This document shows positions 38,303-47,948 of a stretch of DNA of 64,000 bases, piece after piece. Within the stretch, counting starts at the first letter, position 1; every line of letters starts with the position of its first letter. The notes below the pieces were generated by a model. That model had not been told where the DNA came from, made no database searches, and worked only from the letters and a program-made list of their open reading frames with translations. Source of the DNA: Burkholderia sp. (GTDB taxonomy: Bacteria > Pseudomonadota > Gammaproteobacteria > Burkholderiales > Burkholderiaceae); contig CP144361.1 of NCBI GenBank assembly GCA_040954445.1, forward strand, positions 1,612,001 to 1,676,000, given 5' to 3'. A program made the position numbers and the translations under genes.

Positions 38303-41245
38303 TCAGTGCTGCGAGCGGGTCTCGACCTGTTGCATCGGCGTCGGATCGACCGGCGGCAGGGCCTTACGCTCGCGTGGGGCACGCGCTTGCGGCACAATCT
38401 GAGCGGTGGCTTCTTGGGCGGCGCGGAGCTTTTCGGCATCCGTGTTCACCCAGATCAGGCCAGCGGCATCGAGTGCGGCTTCGATGCTTGCCGCGGTCGG
38501 CACCGCGGCAAGTACCTGCGGCACTGAGATCGACCTAGCCGGCTCGGGCTCGACTGCCGTGGCGGCGGCTTCAACCGGAGCTGGCGTGGTGATCACGACC
38601 GGCTCGGCTGCCGGGACCACGTGGACCATGAGCTCAACTTCCGGCGAGGCTTCTTCGGGCGTGGTAACCTGGGCTGCCAGTGCCGCTTCCGACACTGTTT
38701 CCGCCACGCGCGGGGCGACGGCTTGCGTCGCCGCCTCGGCATGCGCAGCGACGGTTGTGACGGCCATTGTGGCGGCAGCGGTGTTGACCGTGGCGACGGC
38801 GGCCACGACCGGAGCATCCGTGTCATGGTCGGTTGTTACGGCGGCCTCATGGTCGGTGCCTTCCGCACCTTCCATGCTTTCCGGCGTGGTGCCTGTGCCT
38901 TCCTCTCGATCGCGACGGCCACCACCACGTCGACCGCGACGACGACGACGACGTTCCTCGCCGTCACGCGCGCCGGCTTCGGTGCTGGCTTGCTCGGCAC
39001 CCCCGGGTACCAAAATTTTAGCGTCTTCGGCCATTTCGGCATGGTTTTCGCTACGCTTGACAGTTTGTAGCTTGGCGACATGCGACATGGCTTTGCGGCG
39101 TTCACCGCGTTCACCGCGTTCGCCTCGTTCTCGACGTTCCTGGCGCGACACTTCCGGCGTGCCTTCGTTCGTCATAGCGCGCTCAGGCGGCTCGCGACCT
39201 TCGCGTCCTTCCCGCGCTTCACTCGGCTCGAAGTTGTCGCATTCGCGCCGCTCACGGCCTTCGCGAGCCTCGCGCGGTCTGCGGTTGCCAAGTCCTTCAC
39301 GACTCTCAGGATTCTCACGCAGTTCCCGCGTCTCTTTACCCTCGCGCTCGCTACGCGGCTGCTGCAGCTGTCGACCGCCGCGGCGATTGCCGTTGTTACG
39401 GTGATGGTGATCGCCGCCGCGCTCACCGCGCTCTAACTTCTCGCCACGCGCCGGACGGGCCGTTGAGGCGGCTTCCTTGACTGGTTTTAGCACCGGAACC
39501 GGCACGGTCGGCGAACTACCGAACAGACGTTTAAGACACGCGAACAGGCCACTGGTGGCGGGTGCCACAGCTATCGGAGTCGGTGCAGCCGCTACCTCGG
39601 ACTGCGGTGCTGCGCTCGGCGCTGGGCTGGCCGGCGTGATTCCTTTGACAGCAGCTTCCTGCTTCGGCTTCGCGTCGGTGGTGCGCTTGCTGTAAACAGT
39701 TTCCGCTTCGAGCTCGCGGGCGGCTTCCTCTGCCATCTTCCAGGAGGCGCGCGGGTCGTCGAGGCGTGCATCGTCGTGTCGCAGGCGCTCCAGCTTGTAA
39801 TGCGGCGTCTCGAGGTACTTGTTCGGAATTAGCAGGATGCTGACCTTGAAGCGCGACTCGATCTTGTTGATTTCCTGGCGCTTTTCATTCAGCAGGAAGG
39901 CAGTTACATCGACCGGTACCTGGCAATGGATTGCTGCGGTGTTCTCCTTCATGGCCTCTTCTTGAATGATCCGAAGCACCTGCAGTGCAGAAGATTCCGT
40001 ATCGCGGATATGGCCGGTGCCGTTGCAGCGCGGGCAGGTCACGTGGCTGCCTTCGGAGAGGGCCGGTCGCAAGCGCTGGCGCGACAGTTCCATCAGGCCG
40101 AAGCGCGAGATTTTGCCCATTTGCACACGAGCGCGGTCATACTTGAGCGCGTCCTTCAGGCGCTGCTCTACCTCGCGCTGGCTCTTGGCCGACTCCATGT
40201 CGATGAAATCAATCACGATCAGGCCGCCCAGGTCGCGCAGGCGTAGCTGGCGCGCCACTTCGTCGGCGGCTTCCAGGTTAGTGCGGGTAGCAGTTTCCTC
40301 GATGTCTGTACCCTTAGTGGCACGCGCCGAGTTTACATCGATCGCAACTAGTGCCTCGGTGTGATCGATCACGATCGCGCCGCCCAAGGGTAGCGGCACC
40401 GTGCGCGAGTACGCCGTCTCGATTTGGTGCTCAATCTGGAAACGCGAGAACAGGGGAATGTCATCGTGGTAGCGCTTCACCTTGCCGACGTTGTCGGGCA
40501 TCACGATGTCCATGAAAACCCGCGCCTGATCATAGATCTCGGTAGTGTCGATCAGGATTTCGCCGATGTCAGGCTGGAAATAGTCCCGGATCGCGCGGAT
40601 CACTAGGCTCGATTCCAGGTAGATCAGCATCGGCTGGCCATTGTGGCCGCTTTTCGAGGCGGCCTCGATGGCATGCCAAAGCTGCAGCAGATAATTCAGG
40701 TCCCACTGGAGTTCCTCAGCGCTGTGGCCGATGCCTGCGGTGCGAGTGATCATGCTCATGCCTTCCGGGATCTCGAGCTGCGCCATAGTTTCGCGCAGTT
40801 CCTGACGCTCGTCGCCCTCGATGCGGCGCGACATACCGCCGCCGCGCGGGTTATTCGGCATCAGCACCAGGTATCGACCGGCCAGCGAGATGAAGGTGGT
40901 CAAAGCAGCACCCTTGTTGCCGCGTTCTTCCTTCTCAATCTGGATAATCAGCTCCTGGCCCTCGCTCAGGGTATCCTGAATGCGCGCGGAGCGCATGTCG
41001 ACGCCATCGCGGAAGTATTGACGAACGACTTCCTTGAAGGGCAAAAAGCCGTGGCGATCTTCTCCGTAGTTGACGAAGCAGGCTTCGAGTGAGGGCTCGA
41101 TGCGGGTGACCACGCCCTTGTAAATATTGCCTTTACGCTGTTCACGGCCGGCGGTTTCGATATCGATGTCGATGAGTTTCTGTCCATCGACGATGGCGAC
41201 ACGCAGTTCTTCCTGCTGTGTCGCATTGAACAGCATGCGTTTCAT
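38303..41245 (-). CDS. rne: ribonuclease E
   Basis: RNase E is the main endonuclease for mRNA decay and rRNA/tRNA processing and scaffolds the degradosome. The 980-residue protein starts MKRMLFNATQQEELRVAIVD. It has the S1 domain (GNIYKGVVTRIEPSLEACFV), the 5' sensor/RNase H-like region, the catalytic DNase I-like domain with ALVAIDVNSARATKGTDIEE and LGGLIVIDFIDM, and the zinc-link CPRCNGTGHI. After residue about 540 the C-terminal half is Arg/Glu-rich then Ala/Thr/Val-rich low complexity (residues about 640-940), the expected disordered scaffold. GGAG lies seven bases before the ATG. A hairpin sits just upstream. The minus-strand gene is complete. Confidence 0.95.
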   Translation of the reverse strand: MKRMLFNATQQEELRVAIVDGQKLIDIDIETAGREQRKGNIYKGVVTRIEPSLEACFVNYGEDRHGFLPFKEVVRQYFRDGVDMRSARIQDTLSEGQELIIQIEKEERGNKGAALTTFISLAGRYLVLMPNNPRGGGMSRRIEGDERQELRETMAQLEIPEGMSMITRTAGIGHSAEELQWDLNYLLQLWHAIEAASKSGHNGQPMLIYLESSLVIRAIRDYFQPDIGEILIDTTEIYDQARVFMDIVMPDNVGKVKRYHDDIPLFSRFQIEHQIETAYSRTVPLPLGGAIVIDHTEALVAIDVNSARATKGTDIEETATRTNLEAADEVARQLRLRDLGGLIVIDFIDMESAKSQREVEQRLKDALKYDRARVQMGKISRFGLMELSRQRLRPALSEGSHVTCPRCNGTGHIRDTESSALQVLRIIQEEAMKENTAAIHCQVPVDVTAFLLNEKRQEINKIESRFKVSILLIPNKYLETPHYKLERLRHDDARLDDPRASWKMAEEAARELEAETVYSKRTTDAKPKQEAAVKGITPASPAPSAAPQSEVAAAPTPIAVAPATSGLFACLKRLFGSSPTVPVPVLKPVKEAASTARPARGEKLERGERGGDHHHRNNGNRRGGRQLQQPRSEREGKETRELRENPESREGLGNRRPREAREGRERRECDNFEPSEAREGREGREPPERAMTNEGTPEVSRQERRERGERGERGERRKAMSHVAKLQTVKRSENHAEMAEDAKILVPGGAEQASTEAGARDGEERRRRRRGRRGGGRRDREEGTGTTPESMEGAEGTDHEAAVTTDHDTDAPVVAAVATVNTAAATMAVTTVAAHAEAATQAVAPRVAETVSEAALAAQVTTPEEASPEVELMVHVVPAAEPVVITTPAPVEAAATAVEPEPARSISVPQVLAAVPTAASIEAALDAAGLIWVNTDAEKLRAAQEATAQIVPQARAPRERKALPPVDPTPMQQVETRSQH

Positions 41246-41648
41246 TGAACGACTCCAGTGCGCCGGTCAAACCGGCGAGGTGTTGTGAATGAAAGAGTCA
41301 TACGTTGAAGGTCTAGCCAGCCACAGCGGCCCAGAGTCATGCGGCTGCATCCGTGAGGGAACAGGCGAAGCGTTGACATAGGTACGCACGGGCCGGGTAT
41401 TGAGCCACGCAATACATGCCCTGTGGTGGACACTATGCGTTGACCAGGTGTCGAGGCGCTTGGAGTATACGCCGAAGACCACACCGGTACCCTCCGCCAT
41501 GGTAAAGCACCACCGGGCCCTGTGCGGTCCGAGATCCCGCGCACGTGCGGGCACACTGTGCATGGGAACCGGAAGATCCTGCGTCCTACTGAGCCGCGCC
41601 GGGAAGCATCGGTCGCAGTGGGCATCATGAAGCCCGCGAGCATACGAC
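41246..41648 (-). promoter_or_regulatory. rne 5' leader region
   Basis: About 400 bp between the rne start and an IS scrap, without a gene. A stem CGCCGGT-caa-ACCGGCG (41261-41277) stands directly before the rne ribosome-binding site. Long leaders are common for rne, where they mediate autoregulation; the rluC gene expected divergently in many proteobacteria is absent here. Confidence 0.4.
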
Positions 41649-41740
41649 GATATTGATTCGAAATTCGTGATCAATAACAGGGGGCCAGCCCCACAACCGT
41701 TGCGCGTAAACGGCTCTCGCTCGATTTATGCAACAACGCC
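41649..41740. mobile_element. IS630-type terminus joined to an IS903-type 5' end
   Basis: TATTGATTCGAAATTCGTGATCAATA, a minimal IS630-type fold-back, is joined to the last 60 bp of an IS903-type element ending GCAACAACGCC at 41740. Confidence 0.7.
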
Positions 41741-41804
41741 GATTTGAGGCCGTCCCTGCTAAAATGCTAAGTTTATGTCGATTCACCACTCAACAGGCCA
41801 CGCT

Positions 41805-43397
41805 GTGCTTTCTACCGTCAACATCACGATGCAATTCGGGCCGAAGCCCCTGTTCGAAAACATCTCAGTCAAGTTCGGGGAGGGCAACCGTTACGGGCTG
41901 ATCGGCGCGAACGGCTGCGGCAAGTCGACCTTCATGAAGATCCTCGGCGGCGATATCGAGCCCAGCTGCGGTAATGTCGTGCTCGAGCCGAATATCCGTC
42001 TGGGCAAGCTGCGCCAGGACCAGTTCGCCTACGAGGACGTGCGCGTGCTCGACGTGGTGATGCAAGGCCACATGGAAATGTGGGGTGCCATGAACGAGCG
42101 AGACGCAATCTACGCGAACCCGGATGCCACTGACGAGGACTACATGCACGCGGCCGAGCTGGAAGCGAAGTTCGCGGAATTCGGCGGCTACGAGGCCGAG
42201 GCGCGCGCGGGCGCGCTGCTACTGGGCATCGGCATCGACGAAAAGCTGCACAACGGCACTATGAGCGAGGTAGCCCCCGGCTGGAAGCTGCGAGTGCTGC
42301 TGGCACAGGCGCTATTCTCTAAGCCGGACGTCCTGCTGCTCGACGAACCGACCAACAACCTCGATATTCACTCGATCCGTTGGCTGGAAGACACGCTCAA
42401 CCAGTACAACTCGACGATGATCATCATCTCGCACGATCGTCACTTTCTGAACTCGGTCTGCACCCACATAGCAGACATAGATTTCGGCACGCTAAAGGTT
42501 TGGCCGGGCAACTACGACGACTACATGCTCGTCTCGGTTCAGGCACGCGAGCGCCAGGCCAATGCTAACGCGCGTGCCAAGGAACGCGTAGCTGAGCTGC
42601 AGGACTTCGTGCGTCGCTTTTCGGCGAATAAGTCCAAGGCGCGCCAGGCCACTAGCCGCGCCAAGCAGATCGAAAAAATTAAAATTGAGGAATTCAAGCC
42701 TTCTTCGCGTCAAAACCCGTTCATCCGCTTCGAATTCGAGAAGAAGCTGCACAACATCGTGGTGGTAGCAGAAGAAGCGACCAAGAAATATGAACGCACC
42801 ATCTTCAGCAACTTCAACTTATCGGTGCAGCCGGGCGAGCGGATCGCCATCATCGGCGAGAATGGAGCGGGCAAGACCACGCTGCTGCGTGCGCTGCTCG
42901 GAAATCTCGAGCTCGACCACGGCAGCGTCAAGTGGGCCGAGAACGCGAACGTCGGCTACATGCCGCAGGGCACCTACGAGGAGTTTCCGAACGACGTCAC
43001 GCTGATGGATTGGATCGACAACTACCGCAAGAAAGGCGACCATGAGACCATGGTACGTGGCACGCTGGGCCGCCTGCTGTTCTCAGCAGACGACATCAAG
43101 AAGTCGGTAAGGGTGCTGTCGGGCGGCGAGAAGGGTCGTATGATCTTGGGCAAGCTGATGCTGGGTCGCCACAATGTGCTGCTGATGGACGAGCCAACCA
43201 ATCACATGGATATGGAGTCGATCGAGTCGCTGCAAATCGGGCTCGAGCAGTTCGAGGGCACATTGATCTTTGTTTCGCACGACCGTGAATTCGTCAGTAC
43301 CCTGGCCAAGCGCATCATCGAGGTGCGCAACGACGGAAGGCTGAACGATTTCGGCGGCAACTACGAAGACTTTCTAGCGAAGCAGGAAAAGGCTTGA
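41805..43397 (+). CDS. ABC-F family ATPase (YbiT-like)
   Basis: A cytosolic tandem ATPase of the ABC-F family, which act on ribosomes rather than in transport. Both nucleotide-binding domains are complete: Walker [11 protein letters not shown] and [10 protein letters not shown], signature regions [16 protein letters not shown] and [16 protein letters not shown], Walker [11 protein letters not shown] and [10 protein letters not shown], with the linker (residues about 240-320) rich in Arg, Lys and Ala that contacts the ribosome. Translation is drawn from GTG at 41805 ([12 protein letters not shown], 530 residues), the usual family N-terminus, with AGG seven bases upstream; an in-frame ATG at 41775 would add ten residues but lacks a ribosome-binding site. 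A strong hairpin follows the gene. Confidence 0.9.
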   Translation: MLSTVNITMQFGPKPLFENISVKFGEGNRYGLIGANGCGKSTFMKILGGDIEPSCGNVVLEPNIRLGKLRQDQFAYEDVRVLDVVMQGHMEMWGAMNERDAIYANPDATDEDYMHAAELEAKFAEFGGYEAEARAGALLLGIGIDEKLHNGTMSEVAPGWKLRVLLAQALFSKPDVLLLDEPTNNLDIHSIRWLEDTLNQYNSTMIIISHDRHFLNSVCTHIADIDFGTLKVWPGNYDDYMLVSVQARERQANANARAKERVAELQDFVRRFSANKSKARQATSRAKQIEKIKIEEFKPSSRQNPFIRFEFEKKLHNIVVVAEEATKKYERTIFSNFNLSVQPGERIAIIGENGAGKTTLLRALLGNLELDHGSVKWAENANVGYMPQGTYEEFPNDVTLMDWIDNYRKKGDHETMVRGTLGRLLFSADDIKKSVRVLSGGEKGRMILGKLMLGRHNVLLMDEPTNHMDMESIESLQIGLEQFEGTLIFVSHDREFVSTLAKRIIEVRNDGRLNDFGGNYEDFLAKQEKA

Positions 43398-43432
43398 CCG
43401 GGTGCGCCGAGCTTACCAGCTCCGATCTTTAT

Positions 43433-43468
43433 GCAAAATGCGGCGATGATCAATCGCCGCGTTTTGCA
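43433..43468 (+). terminator. hairpin after the ABC-F gene
   Basis: GCAAAATGCGGCGA and TCGCCGCGTTTTGC pair with one mismatch around an 8-base loop 36 bp after the stop codon. There is no long T-run, but position and strength suggest a terminator. Confidence 0.6.
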
Positions 43469-43476
43469 TGTGCACC

Positions 43477-43906
43477 GGCGTTGTTGCATAAATCGATTCA
43501 AGCGATACGAACGGATTGCGGACGAGCAAGCTCTGCAATCCGTTCCATTACGTCCTCACGCTCGATTTATGCAACAAAGCCGTCTTCACGCCAAGTAATG
43601 CCTGAATCAGCGTATCGCCGTATACACACGGGCGACCACGTGTGGGTATGGCATCGGGTATTCTGGCAAGGACGGCTTCATCTATCCATATTGTTACATT
43701 CCCACGGTTGATCAGGCCTTCATTGTAGGCCGCCCAATTCCTGACACGATAGCGTGCGCCTTCGGCTCACTTTCTTATGTATGTTCTTTCGCATTTTCTT
43801 GGCAAAAATTAGGCAGTTACTCTGGAATCTGACTTGATAGGAGGCTGGCCCCGCGACCGTTGCGCGTAAACGTCAACGGATCTCGCTCGATTTATGCAAC
43901 AACGCC
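43477..43906 (-). mobile_element. IS903-type miniature joined to a 5' transposase fragment
   Basis: A 105-bp miniature with both terminal repeats (43477-43581; right repeat GCAACAAAGCC) adjoins about 325 bp of the transposase-start end, in which the first codons (to LGVKT) are frameshifted near 43765 (GTGCGCCTTCGG). It ends with the canonical repeat at 43906. Confidence 0.8.
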
Positions 43907-43909
43907 ATT

Positions 43910-44108
43910 TCAATATCAAGAATTGCGGATCAATAAAACGTTGAAGAGGTTTGTGCTATGATCGTAATAATATTGAGTTGCTACGATTTCGAATAGCGTT
44001 TCGAAAAAACTAGGCTTCAAATCAACCCCTTGAAGCCCGTTAGGATCGCCTCTTGATGTTCGAGGCCTGTGATCACAACACAAAATCGTTTCTGAACAAC
44101 CGGAGCTG
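43910..44108 (+). mobile_element. relic of the third IS next to argC
   Basis: After a short IS630-type terminus (43917-43937), the plus strand contains SVSKKLGFKSTP, like the transposase tail at 29329, and then CGTTTCTGAACAACC, a diverged copy of the third element's terminus. The relic ends within a few bases of the argC stop codon. Confidence 0.42.
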
Positions 44109-45050
44109 CTACAAGCCGCTGTCTTCATCGGTGCCGATGTTTAGGTTCATGCACTGGATCGCCGCGCCCGAGGCACCCTTGCCAAGGTTGTCTAAGCGAG
44201 TGACCGTGACGAAGCGCTCCTCGTTGCCGAACACGAACAGGTCGACGCGATTAGTGTCGTTGTTGGCTTGTACGTCGAAGAAGCCCTCGTCAAGATTTTC
44301 GGTCGCATCGTAGGGGGCGACTTTCACGAAGGCTTCGCGGGCGTAGTATTCGGCGAGGATCTGCTGCATGTCCTGAGGCTTGACGCAGCGCGTCAGCTGG
44401 TTCGGCGTGAAGTAGGTGGTGACAGCCAGACCCTTGTAGAAGGGTCCGACGATCGGCGTGAAGATCGGCGCGTTTACCAAGCCTGTGTGCTCAGCCATCT
44501 CCGGAAGGTGTTTGTGGGCGAGGTTGAGCGCGTAGGCGCGCGGGCTGGACAGGCATTCATTGCCGCCGGCCTCATAGTCGGCAATCATCTTCTTGCCGCC
44601 GCCGCTGTAGCCAGTGATCGAGTAGCTGTGGGCCGAGAAGTCGGTGGAGACCACACCGGCGTCGACCAGCGGGCGCATTGCTAGCACGAAGGCCGAGGCG
44701 TGGCAGCCCGGCACTGCGATGCGCTTGGCGACGCGGATCCGCTCGCGCTGTGCGCGGGTCAGCTCGGGTAGGCCATAGGCCCAGTCTGCGCTAGTGCGAA
44801 AGGCAGAACTGGTGTCGATCAGCGTAGTACGCTCATTCTCGAGCAGCGAGGCCGATTCGAACGAGGCTAGGTCGGGCAGGCATAGGAAGGTGATGTCCGA
44901 GACATTGATCAGGCGCCGGCGTTCTTCCACGTCCTTGCGCTTCGCTTCGTCGATGTGAAGGATGTCGATGTCGCCACGTGCGGACAAGTGTTCCAAAATC
45001 TTCAGGCCGGTCGTGCCTTCCTGGCCGTCGACGAAAACTTTCGTGCTCAT
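44109..45050 (-). CDS. argC: N-acetyl-gamma-glutamyl-phosphate reductase, short (ArgC2) type
   Basis: It reduces N-acetylglutamyl phosphate to the semialdehyde in arginine synthesis, using NADPH. The 313-residue protein is the short type-2 form: [14 protein letters not shown] nucleotide-binding start (residues 5-18), catalytic cysteine 116 in [24 protein letters not shown], and [11 protein letters not shown]. The ATG at 45050 has GGAG seven bases upstream. A sigma-70-like promoter lies about 50 bp upstream. Downstream, an IS relic begins right after the stop. The protein appears complete. Confidence 0.95.
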   Translation of the reverse strand: MSTKVFVDGQEGTTGLKILEHLSARGDIDILHIDEAKRKDVEERRRLINVSDITFLCLPDLASFESASLLENERTTLIDTSSAFRTSADWAYGLPELTRAQRERIRVAKRIAVPGCHASAFVLAMRPLVDAGVVSTDFSAHSYSITGYSGGGKKMIADYEAGGNECLSSPRAYALNLAHKHLPEMAEHTGLVNAPIFTPIVGPFYKGLAVTTYFTPNQLTRCVKPQDMQQILAEYYAREAFVKVAPYDATENLDEGFFDVQANNDTNRVDLFVFGNEERFVTVTRLDNLGKGASGAAIQCMNLNIGTDEDSGL

Positions 45051-45098
45051 CTTGCTCTCCAGGAATGGAGCGGCCAGCGCGAACGCTGGAAAGCCGAT

Positions 45099-45126
45099 AT
45101 TTTAGACTTCGCGAACAGGGCTGTAA
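45099..45126 (-). promoter_or_regulatory. predicted argC promoter
   Basis: On the minus strand TTACAG (45126-45121) and TAAAAT (45104-45099) are 16 bp apart. A small hairpin (CCAGCG-TTCG-CGCTGG) lies in the leader at about 45073-45088. Confidence 0.5.
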
Positions 45127-45203
45127 CCGGGCGGTGCGGCAGGGCTTCCGCATGAATAGCCCCGTGGGGGAACAAGGGTTCTGCAGTTCTGCGGCGGATC
45201 AAT

Positions 45204-45525
45204 AGCACGGCATGCACTTGACCCGTATTCGCGTTGAGCGCGAGATGGACTTTACGCCACGTGCGCCGCTTCGAGTAGCCGTTCTGGCGCCCCCCCTCCA
45301 TTCACCTTCACGAGAGATCTTCAGACCGGTACTTTCGACCACCAGGTGGATCGGTTCGCTGTCGCAAAGGATCGGTAGTTCGACATCAAGCGTTTTTTTC
45401 CAGGCGACAAAGCGCAGCGTAATTCGGCACCACCGGCAGGCTCTGGAAGGCTAGATCGCGCAGACTTTTGGTGAAACCTTGCAGGCCGCGCAACGTCAGT
45501 CGATAGACGGTCTTCACGCCAAGGG
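45204..45525 (-). mobile_element. IS903-type internal fragment
   Basis: Antisense transposase from the ALNANTGQVHA region back to LGVKTVYRL, with several indels (for example a CCCCCC run at 45290 and ...VVPNYAALCRL). No ends remain. Confidence 0.78.
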
Positions 45526-45910
45526 CGTTGTTGCATAAATGGAGATTTTGAATCAGGCTGCATAACGAATTGGTTTGTGCATGAAAGAGCGAGCGACACG
45601 TTGCGGTGATTTCTGGAGACAACGTAGATGGCTGATGACCGCTTTTTTGAGATGTCCCTTGGACCGTGCCGGAGCCTGTTTCTTTACGTTCGCCTTCAGG
45701 TCGGCCTTGAGCACCGCGTCGGGATTCAGTTCCAGGCTGTACGACGGCAGGTAGAACACTTCGATTTCGTCGATGTCCTCGGCTAACCACCCCGTGACCG
45801 GTTTGGCGTGATGAACCTTAAGGTTGTCGAGAATCAGAAACACCTTTTTGCTGCGCATGTCTTTATTGATACGAAATTTGTTATTTTGAAATTATTGATC
45901 AATAATTTAG
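45526..45910 (-). pseudogene. IS630-type transposase, C-terminal half
   Basis: An IS903-type end (GGCGTTGTTGCATAAAT) runs into the right end of an IS630-type copy. The frame 45553-45858 reads MRSKKVFLILDNLKVHHAKP, SYSLELNPDAVLKADLKANV and HKPIRYAA, the last third of the transposase. The rest is missing; a small fold-back terminus lies at 45868-45905. Confidence 0.82.
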
Positions 45911-45973
45911 CGATAATTTCTTAAATGTACTACCTTTTTATAGTACGAGGAAAACAGGGAGCAGGTAGGCACC

Positions 45974-46726
45974 TCAGTGGCGAGTTTCGCAGACCTGGCA
46001 ATCGGCTTGCCGCATGATGCGCATGGTATTCCATTCCATGCGCAGCGAATCGAGCATCATCAGCCGACCGACCAGCGGCTTGCCGAAGCCGCCCGCCAAG
46101 CGTAACGCCTCGGCCGCTTGCATTGCGCCGATGATGCCGACCGTTGGCGCGAACACGCCCATGGTTGAGCAGGCCACTTCCTCGAAAGGCTGGTCCTCTG
46201 GGAATACGCAGGCATAGCAAGGAGAAGCCGGATCGCGGAAATCAAAGCTGCTGATCTGGCCATCGAAGCGCAGCGCCGCGCCCGAGACAAGCGGCACGCC
46301 GTGCACGGCGCAGGCGCGATTGATCGCGTGGCGCGTCGCGAAGTTGTCGCTACAGTCGAGTACCACGTCAGCGTGCTGTGCGGCGGCGTCGAGCCAGGCG
46401 ACATCGGCGTGCTCGGCCACCGCATGCACTACCACCTCGGGGTTGAGGCGCGCCAATGCGTCACGGCCCGATTCCACCTTGCTACGACCGACCGATTCGG
46501 TGACGTGCAGGATCTGGCGCTGCAAGTTGGTGAGGTCGACCGTGTCTGCGTCGACCAAGGTGATCGCACCAATGCCCGAGGCGGCCAAGTACATTGCCGC
46601 AGGAGAACCGAGGCCGCCCGCGCCGATCACCAGCGCATGCGCGTCGAGGAAGCGCTGCTGCGCCTCAATGCCAATCTCGTCGACCAGGATGTGGCGGGAA
46701 TAGCGGAGCAGTTGTTCGTCGCGCAT
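45974..46726 (-). CDS. moeB: MoeB/ThiF-type adenylyltransferase
   Basis: An E1-like enzyme that adenylates the C-terminal glycine of a sulfur-carrier protein (MoaD or ThiS) for molybdopterin or thiamine synthesis. The 250-residue protein has the ATP-binding GAGGLGS (35-41), DLTNLQRQ, DCSDNFATR, cysteine 186 in ACSTMGVF, and the zinc pairs CYAC (170-173) and CQVC (243-246). A C-terminal rhodanese domain is absent, as in E. coli MoeB. The start at 46726 (MRDEQLLRYSRHI) is used; the longer frame to 46975 reads into an IS. MoeB and ThiF cannot be separated by sequence alone. The carrier genes are not in the window. Confidence 0.88.
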   Translation of the reverse strand: MRDEQLLRYSRHILVDEIGIEAQQRFLDAHALVIGAGGLGSPAAMYLAASGIGAITLVDADTVDLTNLQRQILHVTESVGRSKVESGRDALARLNPEVVVHAVAEHADVAWLDAAAQHADVVLDCSDNFATRHAINRACAVHGVPLVSGAALRFDGQISSFDFRDPASPCYACVFPEDQPFEEVACSTMGVFAPTVGIIGAMQAAEALRLAGGFGKPLVGRLMMLDSLRMEWNTMRIMRQADCQVCETRH

Positions 46727-46764
46727 CGCAGAGACGGTCGAAAAGAGTGGCTTCAAGAGTGAAG

Positions 46765-47850
46765 GGCGTTGTTGCATAAATCGATTCAGGCGATACGAAT
46801 GGATTGCGGACGAGCGAGGTCCGCCATGCGGTTGATGACGCCGACGCGAATGGCGACCTCGGTCGCCTGCGAGGCGATGTGACGTTCCCAGAGACAGTTG
46901 CCGGTGAGGTTCTTGAACCGATACATCGCATTCTCGGCAAGCGATCGCCGGTGGTAGCCACTGTCCTGCTTCCATGCTCGACGACCTTCACGGGCAATTG
47001 CGTCAACCGCCCCCACCACGCCGCACCGGGCATATCCTCTGGCCAATGAGCGGCACCCTCGCGTGGCGGAATCGAAGGCATAGCACTACGTGCAGCAATG
47101 GCCGCATGGCATGGCTTGGTGTCGTAGGCACCGTCACCGCCGATGACATCGATTTGTTTTTCGCGTGGAATCTGGTCGAGCAACTTAGCCAGAGCGTCAC
47201 CGTCAGCCACATTCTGATTCGTTATTAGCGCGGCATGCACTTGACCCGTATTCGCGTTGAGCGCGAGATGGACTTTACGCCACGTGCGCCGCTTCAAGTA
47301 GCCGTGCTGGCGTACCTTCCATTCACTTTCGCCATAGACCTTCAGACCAGTGCTGTCGACAACCAGATGGATCGGTTCGTTGTCGCGAAGGATCGGCAGT
47401 TCGACATCAAGCGTTTTTGCCCGGCGACAGAGCATAGTGTAATTCGACACCGGAAAGCTCGGGAAGGCGAGATCGCGCAGACTTTGGGTGAAACCTTGCA
47501 GGGCGCGCAACGTCAGTCGATAGACGGTCTTCACACCAAGTAACGCCTGAATCAGCGCATCGCCGTATAAACACGGGCGACCACGTGTGGGCATGGCGGC
47601 GGGTATTCTAGCAAGGACGGCCTCATCTATCCATATCGTCACGTTCCCCCGGTTGATCAGGCCTGCATTATAGGCCGCCCAATTCCTGACACGGTAGCGT
47701 GCCTTCGGCTCACCTGTCTTGTGTATGTCCTTGCACATTTTCTTGTCAAAAATTAAGCAGTTACTCTGGAATCTGACTTGATAGGGGGCTGGTCCCGCGA
47801 CCGTTGCGCGTAAACGTCAACGGATCTCGCTCGATTTATGCAACAACGCC
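46765..47850 (-). mobile_element. IS903-type copy upstream of moeB
   Basis: Canonical repeats at both ends, no target duplication; internal deletions shorten it. Immediately beyond the right end is a 13-bp scrap of IS903-type sequence (ATTCTGATGCATC). Confidence 0.88.
46796..47738 (-). pseudogene. IS903-group transposase pseudogene
   Basis: MCKDIHKTGEPKARYRVRNW onward is intact through both aspartates, then a deletion at AAW|WGRLT shifts the frame before the glutamate motif. The catalytic end remains in another frame (SLAENAMYRFKNL). Confidence 0.86.
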
Positions 47851-47865
47851 ATTCTGATGCATCAT

Positions 47866-47935
47866 TATTGATGCGCAATTTGTAATCTTGAAATTACGAA
47901 TCAATACTTCAAGATTACATATTTCAAATCAATAA
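47866..47935. repeat. IS630-derived short fold-back
   Basis: TATTGATGCGCAATTTGTAATC is followed by its degenerate inverted partner ending AAATCAATA; the outer TA and inner arms pair imperfectly. It lies 13 bp after the typA stop codon. Confidence 0.65.
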
Positions 47936-47948
47936 AATGCACAGATCC

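Noticed and set aside
38406-39404. Long plus-strand frames (to 332 residues) opposite rne
   Set aside because: They mirror the low-complexity, GC-rich 3' half of rne and show no domain or ribosome-binding site.
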